A DNA stretch of 64,000 bases from Lineus longissimus (Eukaryota; Nemertea; Pilidiophora; Heteronemertea; Lineidae). This document shows, one piece after another, positions 48,806 through 59,994 of the stretch (the first letter of the stretch is position 1; the number at the start of each line of letters is the position of its first letter). The position numbers and the translations under genes were made by a program. The notes under the pieces were generated by a model. That model was not told the DNA's origin, did not search any database, and worked only from the letters and a program-made list of their open reading frames with translations. The stretch covers positions 14,889,501 through 14,953,500 of the forward strand of contig NC_088310.1 of the NCBI RefSeq assembly GCF_910592395.1. The letters run 5' to 3'.

Positions 48806-51207
48806 TTATGCCCCCGCTAAAGTGGGGGCATTATGTTCTTAGGTGGTTTCCGGCCGCCGCGTCGTCCGCCTCGTCCGCCGCACTGAATTCCAGACTATAA
48901 CTCAAGAACCCCTTGCTCGGCTGACTTGAAATTTTTAGGGGGTGTAGGCCTAGTGTGTCAAAGGGTCCCTATTGTTTTTTGGCGCGTTCCAAAATCCAAT
49001 ATGGCTGCCAGCCGCCATCTTAGATTTTTGTATTCCGCTCGTTTACTAGAGAACCGGAGGTCCAACAGTCTTCAAACTTTTGTGGTGTGATGGTCTATGG
49101 TAGGGGAGGTTCCCTATCGATTTTGGGCCCGACCCGAAATCAAAGATGGCCGCCAGCCGCCATCTTAGATTTTTGTATTCCGCTCGTTTACTAGAGAACC
49201 GGAGGTCCAACAGTCTTCAAACTTTTGTGGTGTGATGGTCTATGGTAGGGGAGGTTCCCTATCGATTTTGGGCCCGACCCGAAATCAAAGATGGCCGCCA
49301 GCCACCATCTTAGATTTTCGCATTCCGCTCGTTTACTAGAGAACCGGACGTCCAACAGTCTTCAAACTTTTGTGGCGTAATGGTCTATGGTTGGGGAGGT
49401 TCCCTATCGATTTTGGGCCCGACCCGAAATCAAAGATGGCCGCCAGCCACCATCTTAGATTTTCGCATTCCGCTCGTTAACTGGAGAACCGGAGGTTCAA
49501 CAGTCTTCAAACTTTTGTGGCGTAATGGTCTATGGTAGGGGAGGTTCCCTATCGATTTTGGGCCCGACCCGAAATCAAAGATGGCCGCCAGCCACCATCT
49601 TAGATTTTCGCATTCCGCTCGTTTACTAGAGAACCGGACGTCCAACAGTCTTCAAACTTTTGTGGCGTAATGGTCTAAGGTTGGGGAGGTTCCCTATCGA
49701 TTTTGGGCCCGACCCGAAATCAAAGATGGCCGCCAGCCACCATCTTAGATTTTCGCATTCCGCTCGTTAACTGGAGAACCGGAGGTTCAACAGTCTTCAA
49801 ACTTTTGTGGCGTAATGGTCTATGGTAGGGGAGGTTCCCTATCGATTTTGGGCCCGACCCGAAATCAAAGATGGCCGCCAGCCACCATCTTAGATTTTGG
49901 CATTCCGCTCGTTAACTTGAGAACCAGAGGTCCAACAGTCTTCAAACTTTTGTGGTGTAATGGTCTATGGTAGTGGAGGTTCCCTATCGATTTTGGGCCA
50001 GACCCGAAATCAAAGATGGCCACCAGGTCCCCGACTTGGTGATTTGTATTCCGCCCTGTAAATTAAGAACCGAGTGAGTGACAGACCTGAAACTTATGTG
50101 GTGTTATTACCTAGTGTAGGGGAGGTTCCCTATCCATTTTGGGCCCGATCTGAAATCCAAGATGGCTGCCAGTCCCGACTTGGTTTTTCGCATTCCGACC
50201 TGTAACTCAAGAACCAAGTGAGTGACAGACCTGAAACTTATGTGGTGTGATGAAGTTGTGTAGGGGAGGTTCCCTGTCGATTTTGGGCCTGACCCAAAAT
50301 TCAATATGGCTGCCAGCAGCCAACTTAGATTTTGGTATTCCGATTGTTAACTGAAGAACTAGAGGTTTGACACACTTCAAACTTTTGTGGTGTAATGGTC
50401 TTCAGTAGGGGAGTTTCTCTATCGATTTTGGGCGCATTCCAGAATCCAAAATGGCCTCCAGCCGCCATCTTAGATTTTTGCTGAGATGAGGTAAGATAAG
50501 AGATGAGATAAATAGCCACGCATGTCTACACGCAATTCCTATTCATTGATATCCGAGCATTGGATATTCTGTGACTGACACCAGGAGAAGGGATAAATAG
50601 CCTGACAGTTGTTATTCATTAGCATGTAAGCAATGGATATTCTGTGACTGATTCTAGCAGATTGCACTAGCTACCCGGCAGTGACTAGTCTTTAACTTCC
50701 TGAGTACCAGATATTCTGTCACTGATTCCAGGCGATCGCATAATTGATGCTGTTCCAGTAACAGGGTCAACACCTTGCCCACTGATCTTCTGTGTAAATT
50801 GCTAGCAGGCAATCGCCTTGGAAACGGCAAAAACTTAAAAGATCAAGGAGATGACAACGGCGAAAATAGTATAGACCACGCTTCACCTCTGTAGTGAGTA
50901 AATGGGAAAAACCAACCTCTGCTGTTCACGTGCATGTCTATTGTCAGACCAACTAGCCCAGTCAACAGCCATATTATTGTTGATGTTATTTGAGAGCCTC
51001 CACAAAATTTCATAAACAGCCACAGAGAAGATATTATCGTATTTATGCGCTTATAATCGCACTGCGCTTATATTCGAGGTGCGCTTATAGCCACAATTTC
51101 ATATTTATAGGCTAAATAACGCGCGCAATGAACATATTAACACACCGAACACACCAGAGCGGGGGCATACATTCGCAATTTGCCCCAATTGCGTTATATA
51201 TTTCTAG
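48806..51207 (+). mobile_element. Non-autonomous Helitron carrying a 145-bp satellite
   Basis: The 5' end TTATGCCCCCGCTAAAGTGG includes a stem-loop (TGCCCCC/GGGGGCA). The 3' end has GCGGGGGCATA (complement of the 5' start) at about 51156-51166, hairpin CGCAATT-tgcccc-AATTGCG, an AT-rich spacer and CTAG at 51204-51207. It sits between A (48805) and T (51208). Removing it restores the reading frame of the host transposase with no duplication. Hairpin plus CTAG at an A|T site is the canonical Helitron signature; the first bases are TT instead of the usual TC. No Rep/helicase is encoded. Confidence 0.8.
48880..50480 (+). repeat. 145-bp satellite array, about 11 copies
   Basis: The unit includes CCATCTTAGATTTT, CATTCCGCTCGTTWACT, GAGAACCGGAGGTCCAAC, CTTCAAACTTTTGTGG and GGAGGTTCCCTATCGATTTT. 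CATCTTAGAT recurs every 145 bp (49016, 49161, 49306, 49451...). The outer units are more diverged, the central ones nearly identical. Open frames over this array are by-products. Confidence 0.9.
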
Positions 51208-51588
51208 TCATTGTAATATTCAAATGGATTTTGGCGATCGCGGTATACCCTTTCTCGTCTGAGCTGTCGTTGGGCATGAAGTTGTTGTAGGTGGTGCAGG
51301 TTATGCAGCACATCCAACTGATTAGCCATGATTCTGTGTCACAAAAAGTGTTTGGCAGCATGTGGCAGAGTAATGTTTGGTGATTGCGAATGTAAACTAT
51401 AAAATAGTGACAAATACCTATAGCATTTGTCACTGCTGCACCAATATACATGTAGATAGGCCTACATGAAGAGTCAACAAAAACAATGTCCTGTAAATAA
51501 ATTTACAGTTATGATATATCCAAAGAACGGAGGAAATCACACTGAAGTTCAGCATACAAAATCAGGCAAGGTAGTGACTACTAACAAG

Positions 51589-52084
51589 CTAAAGTTGCTG
51601 CAACGAGTAGTCCCCGTACTCCACGTTACTGTCATTTTGTCTCCTTGGAAGTTCCCAATTCAATGTAGCAGTCCTCCGTTCGATTTGCAGAATCTCCATT
51701 TTTACGTCATGTACTTCACGCAGTTGTGTTATCTTAAGGTCATGTTCTTCTTTGGCAAAATTCACCAACTGCTCTTCAGCAGACAAGGAAGTAGATGGAT
51801 CACTCTTTCGCTTCTAAAGGCGTACCGGTACCCTTGGTACTGGTGTGCTCGATCTTGACGATGTTGGTGTGCTAGTGGAAGTGTGTGCCTGTTCTTCAGT
51901 AGACACTAATGTCTGTGCTCTTGGCACTGGTGTGCTTGACTTCGACCCTCTGGTTATGGACCTACTAACTGATGTGTCGAGCAGATGCTGAAATCGTGAA
52001 GTGGCTACCTCATGAGATGAGACGGCTATCCCTTCTAATTCACGATCATTCGGACAACCTACTTCGGGCTCAGTGTCACTGCCA
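51589..52084 (-). pseudogene. Harbinger Myb/SANT-like protein, exon 2
   Basis: Starts after acceptor CTTCTTCTTTTCCAG (minus strand) with SGSDTEPEVGCPNDRELEGI, then a Ser/Thr/Pro-rich linker with two SSTPVPR motifs. An in-frame TAG (51814-51816) interrupts VPVRL and KRKSDPSTS. A predicted coiled coil follows (EEQLVNFAKEEHDLKITQ, VHDVKMEILQIERRTATLNWE) and the ORF ends at TAG 51589-51591. A C-terminal coiled coil is usual in the Myb/SANT-like second proteins of Harbinger elements and may mediate dimerisation or contact with the transposase. Confidence 0.7.
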
Positions 52085-53737
52085 CTGGAAAAGAAGAAGT
52101 TGAAATTTGGGTTAGTCAGTGAAGGTGGTAGGTCACAGAAGCAGTATGAAATTAAAAAAAATATCATTTTCCAGCTGGTTTTATTCTTTGAAGTTTTATC
52201 AGTTGTGTTTTGCTATCCATTTTAGCTCAACATAAATAAACTCACCGTTTCTTGAATACAGGCATTTGTAATAGTGAATAGTGTAAGTAAGAGTGACCCA
52301 GAAATTCTACTTTAGGTACTAGAAATATGGTTGCAGGATTAACCAGTGGACCTAGGTCACCAACAGTATTTTAAAAGAAAACAACCTCATGTAGGCATAA
52401 CTTTCTCGAAATTGATTCATCACAAATTATTTTGAATTTTGTGTAGCATTGACAATAATGTCAAATAAAGAGTAATTTCTAACAGGTTGCTGCACTGACA
52501 ATGACTATATCGACAAGTGGTCTTATAGATGCAGCACTACAAGTACAAGTACAAAATGCCATTCTAACCGCTGCTAGAGTAAAGCCATATTAACTTATAT
52601 ATGCATTTTCAACTGCAGTGTCAAAATCATCTGTTAGAAATAATAAACAATCACAATCAAGAAGCACATCCCTTATAAATCAATCATGGTGTAGGGACCT
52701 CTGAGTCGACACGAATAACCGTTGCAATAAAGAAGTCAACATATATGCTGTTTTACTATGAATCGAGTTTATTTACGCTAATCTGAAGTGGTCCTCACAC
52801 CATATGCATATATCCACAGTTACGTCAGTACACTACCCAGAACCATGTGCTTTCGTGAAAGCTCTTCCTAAAACCCCTTTTACCTTGGCTGGAACTTCTG
52901 TATTTCAACTTCTCTGTTTTACTGGGACTGGACAAGGACTTCTCTGTAGATCTATTAGTGGTAACTTCTCTGTCATCTATTAGGGGACTTCTCTGTTATC
53001 TCTTTCTTCTCTCTCAACTTCTCTCTCCTCTCATCAATGGCTGCTCCCTCAACTCTCTACCCTCATGGTAATTAGGCCAGCCGTTTCATCATCCCTCAGG
53101 TATCAAAGTTCCCCATCCCCTGGGCAGTTCCTGCCCCTCAGGCCAAACTGGCACAGTGCCAACAAGTGACTTCAAGGGTTTAACAAAGACATGTGGATGT
53201 TCTAATTATAGCCTGGCCAGGTGGTGGGGTACACCAGTAATGAGCTGAGCTCATACACAATTTAACATGATTAACGATTCCCAAAATGTATTTAACATAT
53301 TCCCCACATAATCAAATACCCATAACGTCAGATATATATCCCTTTAAAGACTCAATTCCCCCCAGCTCTTAAGTAAAGAACATTTGGTTACACAAAGGAA
53401 ATCTAATTATTTATGCAAATCAGGGTTATGTTTACATGAGATCCAAGATGGCTTCCAGTCACAACATTCAAAATCATGAGCCTACAAACTCATTATTTAC
53501 GCTCTTTAAAATGGAGCAAACACACAAAGGAATGTTGAGACACTTTAAGAATTAGGTGAGAAACATTCTGCCCAAATATGACAACTTATAACGGATTATT
53601 CACAAGGAAAATTATTTGGAAGGTTCCCCAAACGAAATACACTGGAATATGTACATAGTAATGTACAGAACAGACACTTCACACAGAAGTCAGATACAAC
53701 TATACCACCAGAGGGTATTTTCCCTACAATGGCTTAC
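52085..53737 (-). other. Intron of the Harbinger Myb/SANT-like gene
   Basis: Bounded by donor GTAAGC (complement of 53732-53737) and the CAG acceptor (complement of 52085-52087). Contains a loose ACTTCTCTGT-rich stretch at about 52905-53035 and no ORF of note. Confidence 0.6.
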
Positions 53738-54226
53738 CTGTAAGTGGGTTCTACATTTTCAGCAACACTGGATACCTCTTGTGAATGCCTGTTGTCATCG
53801 GGCTGATAATCGTCATCATATGGATTGTGTAACTGTTTAAACTCAGATGGAATTAGCAGCTTGATTTCTGTGTCAAGTGTTTTGGGCGTCTTTGGTGGTG
53901 GGCCACCACCGGTCTTTGCTCTTTGTTTTTCATACTCAGAAATGTTTTTTTTTGGCTGTCAATTTCATTTTCTTCCATTGTTCTTTCAACTGTTTCTGAT
54001 TTCTTGACTCACCATACTTTGTAGCAAATAATCTGTGCACATTTTCCCATGCTGTGGTTTTCTTTCTATTTATACCTGCGTCTGTCTTTTTGTCTTCGAT
54101 TACTTTTACATAATCTCTGATGGAATCAAGCAGATAATCTTTTTCATCATCATCCCAGTTCTTTGAACGTTTTCTTGAGGAACTTTCACCTCCATCTCCT
54201 TGATTTTTGCATGTATTTGTACTCAT
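53738..54226 (-). pseudogene. Harbinger Myb/SANT-like protein, exon 1
   Basis: Starts MSTNTCKNQGDGGESSSRKR, then a Myb/SANT-like trihelix: NWDDDEKDYLLDSIRDYVKV, TTAWENVHRLFATKYGES and KQLKEQWKKMKLTAKK. Spaced aromatic residues and the basic third helix fit DNA binding, and in Harbingers this protein brings the transposase to the element ends. A run of nine A (complement of 53945-53953) shifts the frame; eight would continue into ISEYEKQRAKTGGGPPPKTP and run to the donor at 53737. The start at 54226 is the first Met of the open frame. Confidence 0.75.
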
Positions 54227-54503
54227 TGTTGCTGTTTGTAAGACCTCTGACTGTGATTCTGAGCACCTCTTTCCCTGAAAGCTTTCACGGAATGTCTAAA
54301 AATAGATTTCCCAGTAATAAAACTAACACTAAACCAAGGAATAATGATACACCATGGTTTATCTTATCCTTGGGTTTGTTATTCCGAGTTTAGTTAAACT
54401 ACCTTTCGTGCATACCAATTTTTTTAAAAACCACGAACAGTAGGTTAGCTAACCTAGGTTTAGGTTAAACCATGGGTAACTTACACCACCTTTGTGCATA
54501 CGG

Positions 54504-55020
54504 GCTAGAAGTGGAAACCTAAAAAAATGTGATATCTCTCTTATGAGTGACCCATTTTCGATAAAACTTTGATGGTAGGTTCTCCTAGCAAGGGTACATC
54601 ACATATCATACAGGTTTTCGATTTGTCCAAATTTTCAAGGTCACAGAGGCCAAATGGCATAAATTGGTCGTTTGAGTGTAACTATGGCACGTTTCTTAAC
54701 TGCAAAAGCAATGAACTTGAAATTTGGTACGTGTGACTTTGGTACATGTAACCTCGGAGACCGAATTTCGTTCCGATCTGATTCTCAACTTGGCAACCAG
54801 GAGGCCAAAACTAAAAAAGGTAAAAAGTGCAGTATCTCATTTATTAGTGACTTGTTTTCGATGATATTTGTATGGTAGTTACTCCAAGCAACGATACATC
54901 ACATGTTGTACTGACTTTGGATTGACCTATATACTATACACGTAGCATGTTTCTTAACCAGGAGGAATTCCTAACCACCAAATATCTATACGGTGAGCAC
55001 AATGGCCCATGGCTATTTTT
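54504..55020 (+). mobile_element. Family A element, 5'-truncated copy
   Basis: Two monomers and the 3' end (TACGGTGAGCACAATGGCC followed by a mutated hairpin). It begins just outside the Harbinger right terminus. Confidence 0.6.
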
Positions 55021-55766
55021 CAACATTTGGAACGTTTTACGCAACCTAAATCAGGAAATCATATAAAGGTCCTCACCACATTTACTGAATGTCCCTAGGT
55101 TGTGACCATGCATCTACTGGACAGGTTCAGGCCTTTCAATTACATTGAGGACTTTCGACCCTCTATTCCCCCCCTCAATTTGGGTACACTGACTGTGACG
55201 TCGGTCTTCCCCCAAAAAAATTGAATTCTAGGAGCCTGGAGATATGATTTCCTGGCATATGAAATTTAACCCTTCCATTTCAAAGAAATATACATGCAGG
55301 TTTTCTATTATTCAAAGCAACAAATGTCAATATCAGACCAATTTCCTTGTAGGAAAACCTTCATACAAGCAAGCTATAAGGAAAAACATTATGTCGCAGT
55401 CCTTCCTTGCACCTCTGATTAACTGACGCTTGATCGAAATGGTGACAGCGCAGTTCCTCTTTAAGTGACAGAGTCCCATACCTGCCAGTCATCAAGATAC
55501 CAAGAAGGGCCTAGAGGTCTGAGGTAGATTTCAGAACAACTACTTAGAGCAAGAAGGCCTCCAAAACCCTTGTCATGTACTTATAATTCTATTAAATCTA
55601 TGTCGAAATAGGCGATCATATTTGAATTGACTTGCTTTCTTGAAAGAAGCAGTTCGCACCAAAGATTCAAAATAGTGTGACCTCTCGAGTAAAATACAAA
55701 CTCTCAGCAATTTGCTGCTGTCAGAAATGTTATCACTCTAAAAATCCACAACCTTGTTTTCCCGTA
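55021..55766. other. No gene recognised
   Basis: Intronic sequence between a family A tail and the pogo-like element; only short unsupported ORFs. Confidence 0.45.
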
Positions 55767-55768
55767 TA

Positions 55769-58070
55769 CAATAAGTTCACAGTTTATCGGTGGTGAAGGA
55801 AAATATTTCTAACTCAAATAGTAGGCCCACAAAGGGAGGCCTAGAATGGCAAAGCTAGTCAGATCACATCCATTACATTGGCCTTGTTTCTTTTCGGGTC
55901 AATGCACTTATCCCCAAAGTCAGTGATCAATACTGGTAGTGATCTCTGATCAGTTTCACAAAGGCCATACAAGGGTAATTCATGGTTGCCAAATCCACCA
56001 GTTCCACATTCTGTGGTGGTGACACAGTCATTTGGATGATTTATACCATGTTGTCCCGAACTGTTTTTTTGTTGATTCTGGGCTACCTTGTCCTCTCAGA
56101 GGCAGGTAACCCTGGTGTAACGGAGATGGAGAGTGATGCTGATTCGCCTGGTGAAGAGACAGATTATGATGGTACGACAGAGATAGAGAGTGATGCTGAT
56201 TCGCCTGGTGTAGAGACTGATGATGAGACAGAGATGGAGAGTGATGCTGATTTGCATGGCGTAGAGACTGATTATGACGGTACAACGGAGATAGAGAGTG
56301 ATGTTGATGGTGATGATGGAGAAGTGGCTGCAGCTCCTGTTGGTCTTCCTCGAAGACACAACAGTTATGCGGTTGAATCACGACTTCGCCATGTTTTGGA
56401 CTGTGAAGCTGCAATAGAGCAGGGTATGGTGCCAAGTGTTGCAGAATACGCGAGGCAATACCGATTGTCAAACACAACGCTGAGGATATGGATTAGCACG
56501 CGTGAAACCCTGATGGCGCAAGCAGAGCATGATGGATTTCGTAGGCATGTTCGGCAGGATCACGAGGGTTGCTGGCCTGAGGTAGAGGAGGCGCTGCACG
56601 AGAGGGTTCTTGATTACAGACGGCGAGCATTACCAGTTACTCGTGCTGATATGGTTAGAGATGGACCACAGCCATTCCATGAATGGTGGAATGGTCTGGA
56701 GCCGCAGACACAACAGGAAATCAGGGAAAACAGGCCAGAAAGATCAGACTTTCGGGCATCTGCCGGATGGATTACTCACTTTATGGACAGAAAGAGGATT
56801 TCATGTCGCAGGAAGACGAGGGACACGAGTGCCTTACCAGCTGATGCTGATCAACAGGTTTGCGAGATTTGCTAAAAATGTGCGAAGGACCGTTGCTCGA
56901 AACAATGTGGATGCTGTATTCAATATGAATGAGACATTCGCGCAATTGGATTTCCCACCTCTTTATACAGCAGCAACTAGAGGGGACAGGAATGTGGATG
57001 TTAAAACTTCAAGAGCCAATCCAAAACTTGGGTGTACTATCAGACTAACAATTGGGAGTAATGGTGAAAAAATGCCGGCTCACGTGGTGTTCCGTCAGCC
57101 AGAATTCATACTCGAAATCCGGGCACTTCAGGACATCCCCAAGAACACTCGTGTTACATCATCAAGATCAGGATGGGAAAAATGGGGAAACACTCCAACA
57201 CTGGCTAGAAAATGTGTTTTTCCCATTTATGGGAGACTTTCCAGATAATGAGAAACTGTTGCTTTTGGACCAATACCACGCGTATATGACAGAGGAATTT
57301 TGTACGCCACTTATTGAGGCAGGGGTGTTGCTTGATAACATCCCAGCCCGATGTACCTCACTTTCTCAGCCTTTAGATTTGACGATAATGCGTGCTTTCA
57401 AATCTGCCATGAGACGGCACTGGAAAAACTGGAAACTAGAAAACACCGATGAAAACGGTGTCTGTCGTTGAATTCCTCTGTCAGATGTTTTGATCATAAT
57501 CAGTCGTGCTTGGGAGGATGTGCCTGCAGACTCTGCAGCTAGGGCGTTTCAGTTTGCTGGGCTGACGCCAGATAATGAGGGTAATTTTCAAAATGTTGGT
57601 GATGAACTCCTTGAACATGATGATGAACTTGAAGCAGATGTTGACATAGAATTTGCAGATGCTCCTAACGATGCTGGTAACGACGCTGGAAATGATGCTG
57701 GTAATGAATCTGATGGGGAACTGATGTAGGGTTGAGATAAACGGATTAATAACACTTTGAACAGGTCATAGAAATTGTTGTGGTCTTGGTCTTTTAAAGT
57801 AGGTCGCGTTATGATTACACCATTTCTAACCATCTGATCCATGGTCATGTAATGCAGGGAATAAGCAGGCAACGTCAAAAATGATTATGCCACTAGGGCC
57901 TATCATGAGGGCATGGGGATTACATGTTGTGGTCAACTTTAAAAGTGTCCAAAACCGCAAAAGGCTTTAATAATAGGCCTATAACTTGGCACCCATTCTG
58001 GGCCTCTTATTTTGGGTTTTATTGGGACTTAGAAATATTTCACCACCACCAATAAACTGTGAACTTACTG
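55769..58070 (+). mobile_element. Pogo/Tigger-like DNA transposon, 2.3 kb, inactivated
   Basis: Ends CAATAAGTTCACAGTTTA and the complement of CAGTAAGTTCACAGTTTA continue inward through GGTGGTGAA and AAATATTTCTAA. TA flanks both sides (55767-55768, 58071-58072). CAGTA termini and TA duplication mark pogo-group elements, and the internal gene encodes a DDE_1-type transposase. Confidence 0.8.
55982..57729 (+). pseudogene. Pogo-type transposase (HTH plus DDE_1), frameshifted
   Basis: The N-terminus has an acidic repeat region (ESDADSPG, DYDGTTEIESDAD, residues ~45-110). A helix-turn-helix region follows (VLDCEAAIEQGMVPSVAEYA, LSNTTLRIWI), then a CENP-B-like second HTH (ADMVRDGPQPFHEWWNGL to WITHFMDRKRISCRRKT). 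The frame shifts near 56850 (into RFAKNVRRTVARNNVDAVFN), again near 57180 in an A-run (into GETLQHWLENVFFPFMGD), and TGA at 57469-57471 stops it before an acidic tail with AGNDAGNDAGN repeats. The catalytic centre shows FNMNETF (the first Asp replaced by Asn), LLLLDQYHAY and SQPLDLTIMRAFK. The family reads NMDET at the first site, so this copy is doubly dead. The start codon is uncertain. Confidence 0.8.
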
Positions 58071-58072
58071 TA

Positions 58073-58215
58073 TTATTGTGGTAGGTATTCCAAGCAAGGA
58101 TACATCAGTTGTCATACAAGTTTTTGATTTGACGTACTTTTAAAGTTCACAGTGGTCAAATGGCCTAAATTGACCATTTGAGTGTTACTATGGCACCTTT
58201 CTTAACCCTTTAACT
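58073..58215 (+). repeat. Family A monomer fragment
   Basis: TGTGGTAGGTATTCCAAGCAAG to CACCTTTCTTAACCC corresponds to about half a core monomer next to the pogo-like element. Confidence 0.5.
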
Positions 58216-58845
58216 ATCTTATTTGTTTTTCTGTAAGCCATGAACCATGAATTATTGGAAAGGGTTTTTTTAGGCCAAGAGACTGGAAGACACTTGACTC
58301 TTGAGGAACACCAGACTGATGAACAAAGAACCTGAGGAACATAGAACCCTCTTCATATCTGGGAGCATAAAAAACCTGCTAGCGAATATTAATTATTCTT
58401 TAGGAAAAACCAGGAGATCTGTAAAACCCAATAAAAACATACACTTCTCCTTAAGGTGTCTTTGGGTCCTCCCCTGGGCCATGTGGAATTCGTTCAAAAG
58501 GTTTATTGAAATCTCGAAACGCCTGCCCGTTTTTTGCTTCATTAATTTGGGATTATATCCATTTTAAGCGTCTTATGGATATTATTACTAAAGTCTCAAA
58601 AATCAAAACAAGTATGTCAGGGGGTAAACCCCCTGAACCCCCTGAAATTGAAGTTTGGTTAAAAAAAAGTGTGAATATTCATGTGGTTCTCCCTCAGAGC
58701 TCAGAATAGTCTATTTGCTTCATTCTCGCGTTCATCTCTTTTGGCGGCCATGTTAAGTCAAATTTAAGCCATTTGAATCGAATCCATGGACATGAGAAAC
58801 ATTGTTTACATTGGATATGTATGCACGTTGACCATAGTAGCGCTT
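58216..58845. other. No gene recognised
   Basis: Intronic sequence with short unsupported ORFs; a small GGGGGTAAACCCCC palindrome lies at 58620-58633. Confidence 0.4.
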
Positions 58846-58849
58846 CGGG

Positions 58850-59106
58850 CTTATAACCTCTGACACCGAATTTCAGTCTGATATGATTCTCGACTTGGTA
58901 GGTAAAAAGTGCAATATCTCATTTATTAGTGACTTGTTTTTTTTGATGATATTCTTATGGTACTTACTCCAAGCAACGATACATCACATGTCATACCGAC
59001 TTTGGTTTGACCTATATACTATACTTGTACAGTGTTTCTTAACCTGGATGAATTCCAAAGCACCAAATATCTATACGGTGAGCACAATGGCCCCTGGCTG
59101 TTTCAT
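58850..59106 (+). mobile_element. Family A element, 3' terminal fragment
   Basis: Partial monomer plus the 3' end with ATGAATTCCAAAGCACCAAA, TACGGTGAGCACAATGGCC and hairpin. The same tail occurs at 11798-11859, 31763-31830 and 54955-55015. Confidence 0.6.
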
Positions 59107-59990
59107 TTTAACTGGTCATTTGTGTTCGCTTCAGTACTACTATCTTTAGCTACAAAGGATCACTTCAGTTGGACGATTTTGGCTTCAGATGCTAGGACTA
59201 GAGCTATATCACCAATTACCAGTCAAAAAAAAGACAAATGCTAAAAGTCTTTCCAGAAATTAAAACAAAGACTCCAAACGCTTGTCTTTCTTAATTGATT
59301 ATCTATGATATTTTTGGTAATTTGTGGCAATCAGTTTTCAAATTGACTCATTAAGTAAGGAGACAAATGTCCACATTTATTGCAGTTTGATGAAAAGAGC
59401 TAACTTAGAACCCTTGTTTCTCCTAACTTAATGGGGCTCAGCTGTTTCAGCTAGAATTGAAATACAAGTTTTACCAGATTACGCTCTACAGGGAGGTGCG
59501 ACACCAAAGTGTTAATTGCTATCCCAATAAACAGCCCAGTTCCCCACCCCAGACAGCTTTCGGAACGTGCGAAGATTACATATTAGGCCTGAATCCAACC
59601 ATGTATGCCCTCCGTTTTGCTGTAGTAATTGGGATATGTATTGATTAGAATCAACTTGGCGTGAACCAAGTTTTGTGTATTATATTTCGGCTGCCATCTT
59701 GAATGGTAGGCCTGGGCAATTATTTAGCCAAAAAAGGTTTAACCTGATAGTGATATATGTGTGGGGGTTAAAATGATGATTGGCTGTACCTTGTGTTCAA
59801 AATCACAACTAAACCTGCCTTCTTTATACTACACTGAAGACCAGATCCATATGGAAGTTCTGATGCTGACTGTACTGGAATGCCAGATTAGTAATAGTAT
59901 AGAAGTCATGATGCAAACTGAAGACATAGTCACACATGCAAATAGTCACCTTATGATGCCAATAGTCATGTTGAACCGATGGGAAAAGTA
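59107..59990. other. No gene recognised
   Basis: Intronic sequence; a 76-codon open stretch at 59761-59991 has no recognisable family. Confidence 0.4.
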
Positions 59991-59994
59991 GTAT

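Larger units (their letters stand above)
47861..51329 (-). pseudogene. HARBI1-like PIF/Harbinger transposase, interrupted by a Helitron
   Basis: Coding parts are 51327-51329 (ATG) down to about 51208, then 48805-48802 down to 47861 (TAA), together about 355 codons, close to the usual length of HARBI1. The N-terminus reads MANQLDVLHNLHHLQQLHAQ, then RRERVYRDRQNPFEYYND. After the Helitron comes EEFHRRFRFT, a TAG nonsense codon (48774-48776), and ENAVYIVDLV. The DDE triad is visible: IGLIDCTHV (Asp), LGDPGYP (Asp) and SLIERLFGRWKRRF (Glu). One missing base near 48433 shifts the frame between VRIAN and ARFLNRKGYHSINTQ. The protein would have cut and joined Harbinger ends with its Myb-like partner. 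With a stop, a frameshift and a 2.4-kb insertion this copy is inactive. Confidence 0.85.
46505..54498 (-). mobile_element. 8-kb PIF/Harbinger transposon with both genes decayed
   Basis: The ends are TGCACAAAGGTGG (46505) and its complement CCACCTTTGTGCA (54498). The left end carries two further copies of this motif (about 46576 and 46634), a subterminal repeat cluster, and the right end a related one. Both characteristic genes lie on the minus strand: a Myb/SANT-like protein (51589-54226) and a DDE transposase (47861-51329). A Helitron (48806-51207) and a MITE (47210-47610) are nested inside. A clean 3-bp duplication is not evident at the ends. Copies of ~80-bp repeats flank the MITE (about 47040-47205 and 47612-47760). 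Confidence 0.7.

Noticed and set aside
49430-50519. Minus-strand ORFs of about 65-70 codons
   Set aside because: They are frames of the 145-bp satellite unit.
46505-54498. Clean 3-bp TWA duplication for the large Harbinger
   Set aside because: The flanks (ACA/TAC, or CAT/ATA if shifted by one) do not match exactly, so I do not claim one.
55982-56100. Hydrophobic stretch (TVFLLILGYLVL) as a signal peptide of a secreted acidic protein
   Set aside because: The same frame continues into a pogo transposase inside a TA-flanked element; the hydrophobic lead is probably upstream of the true start.
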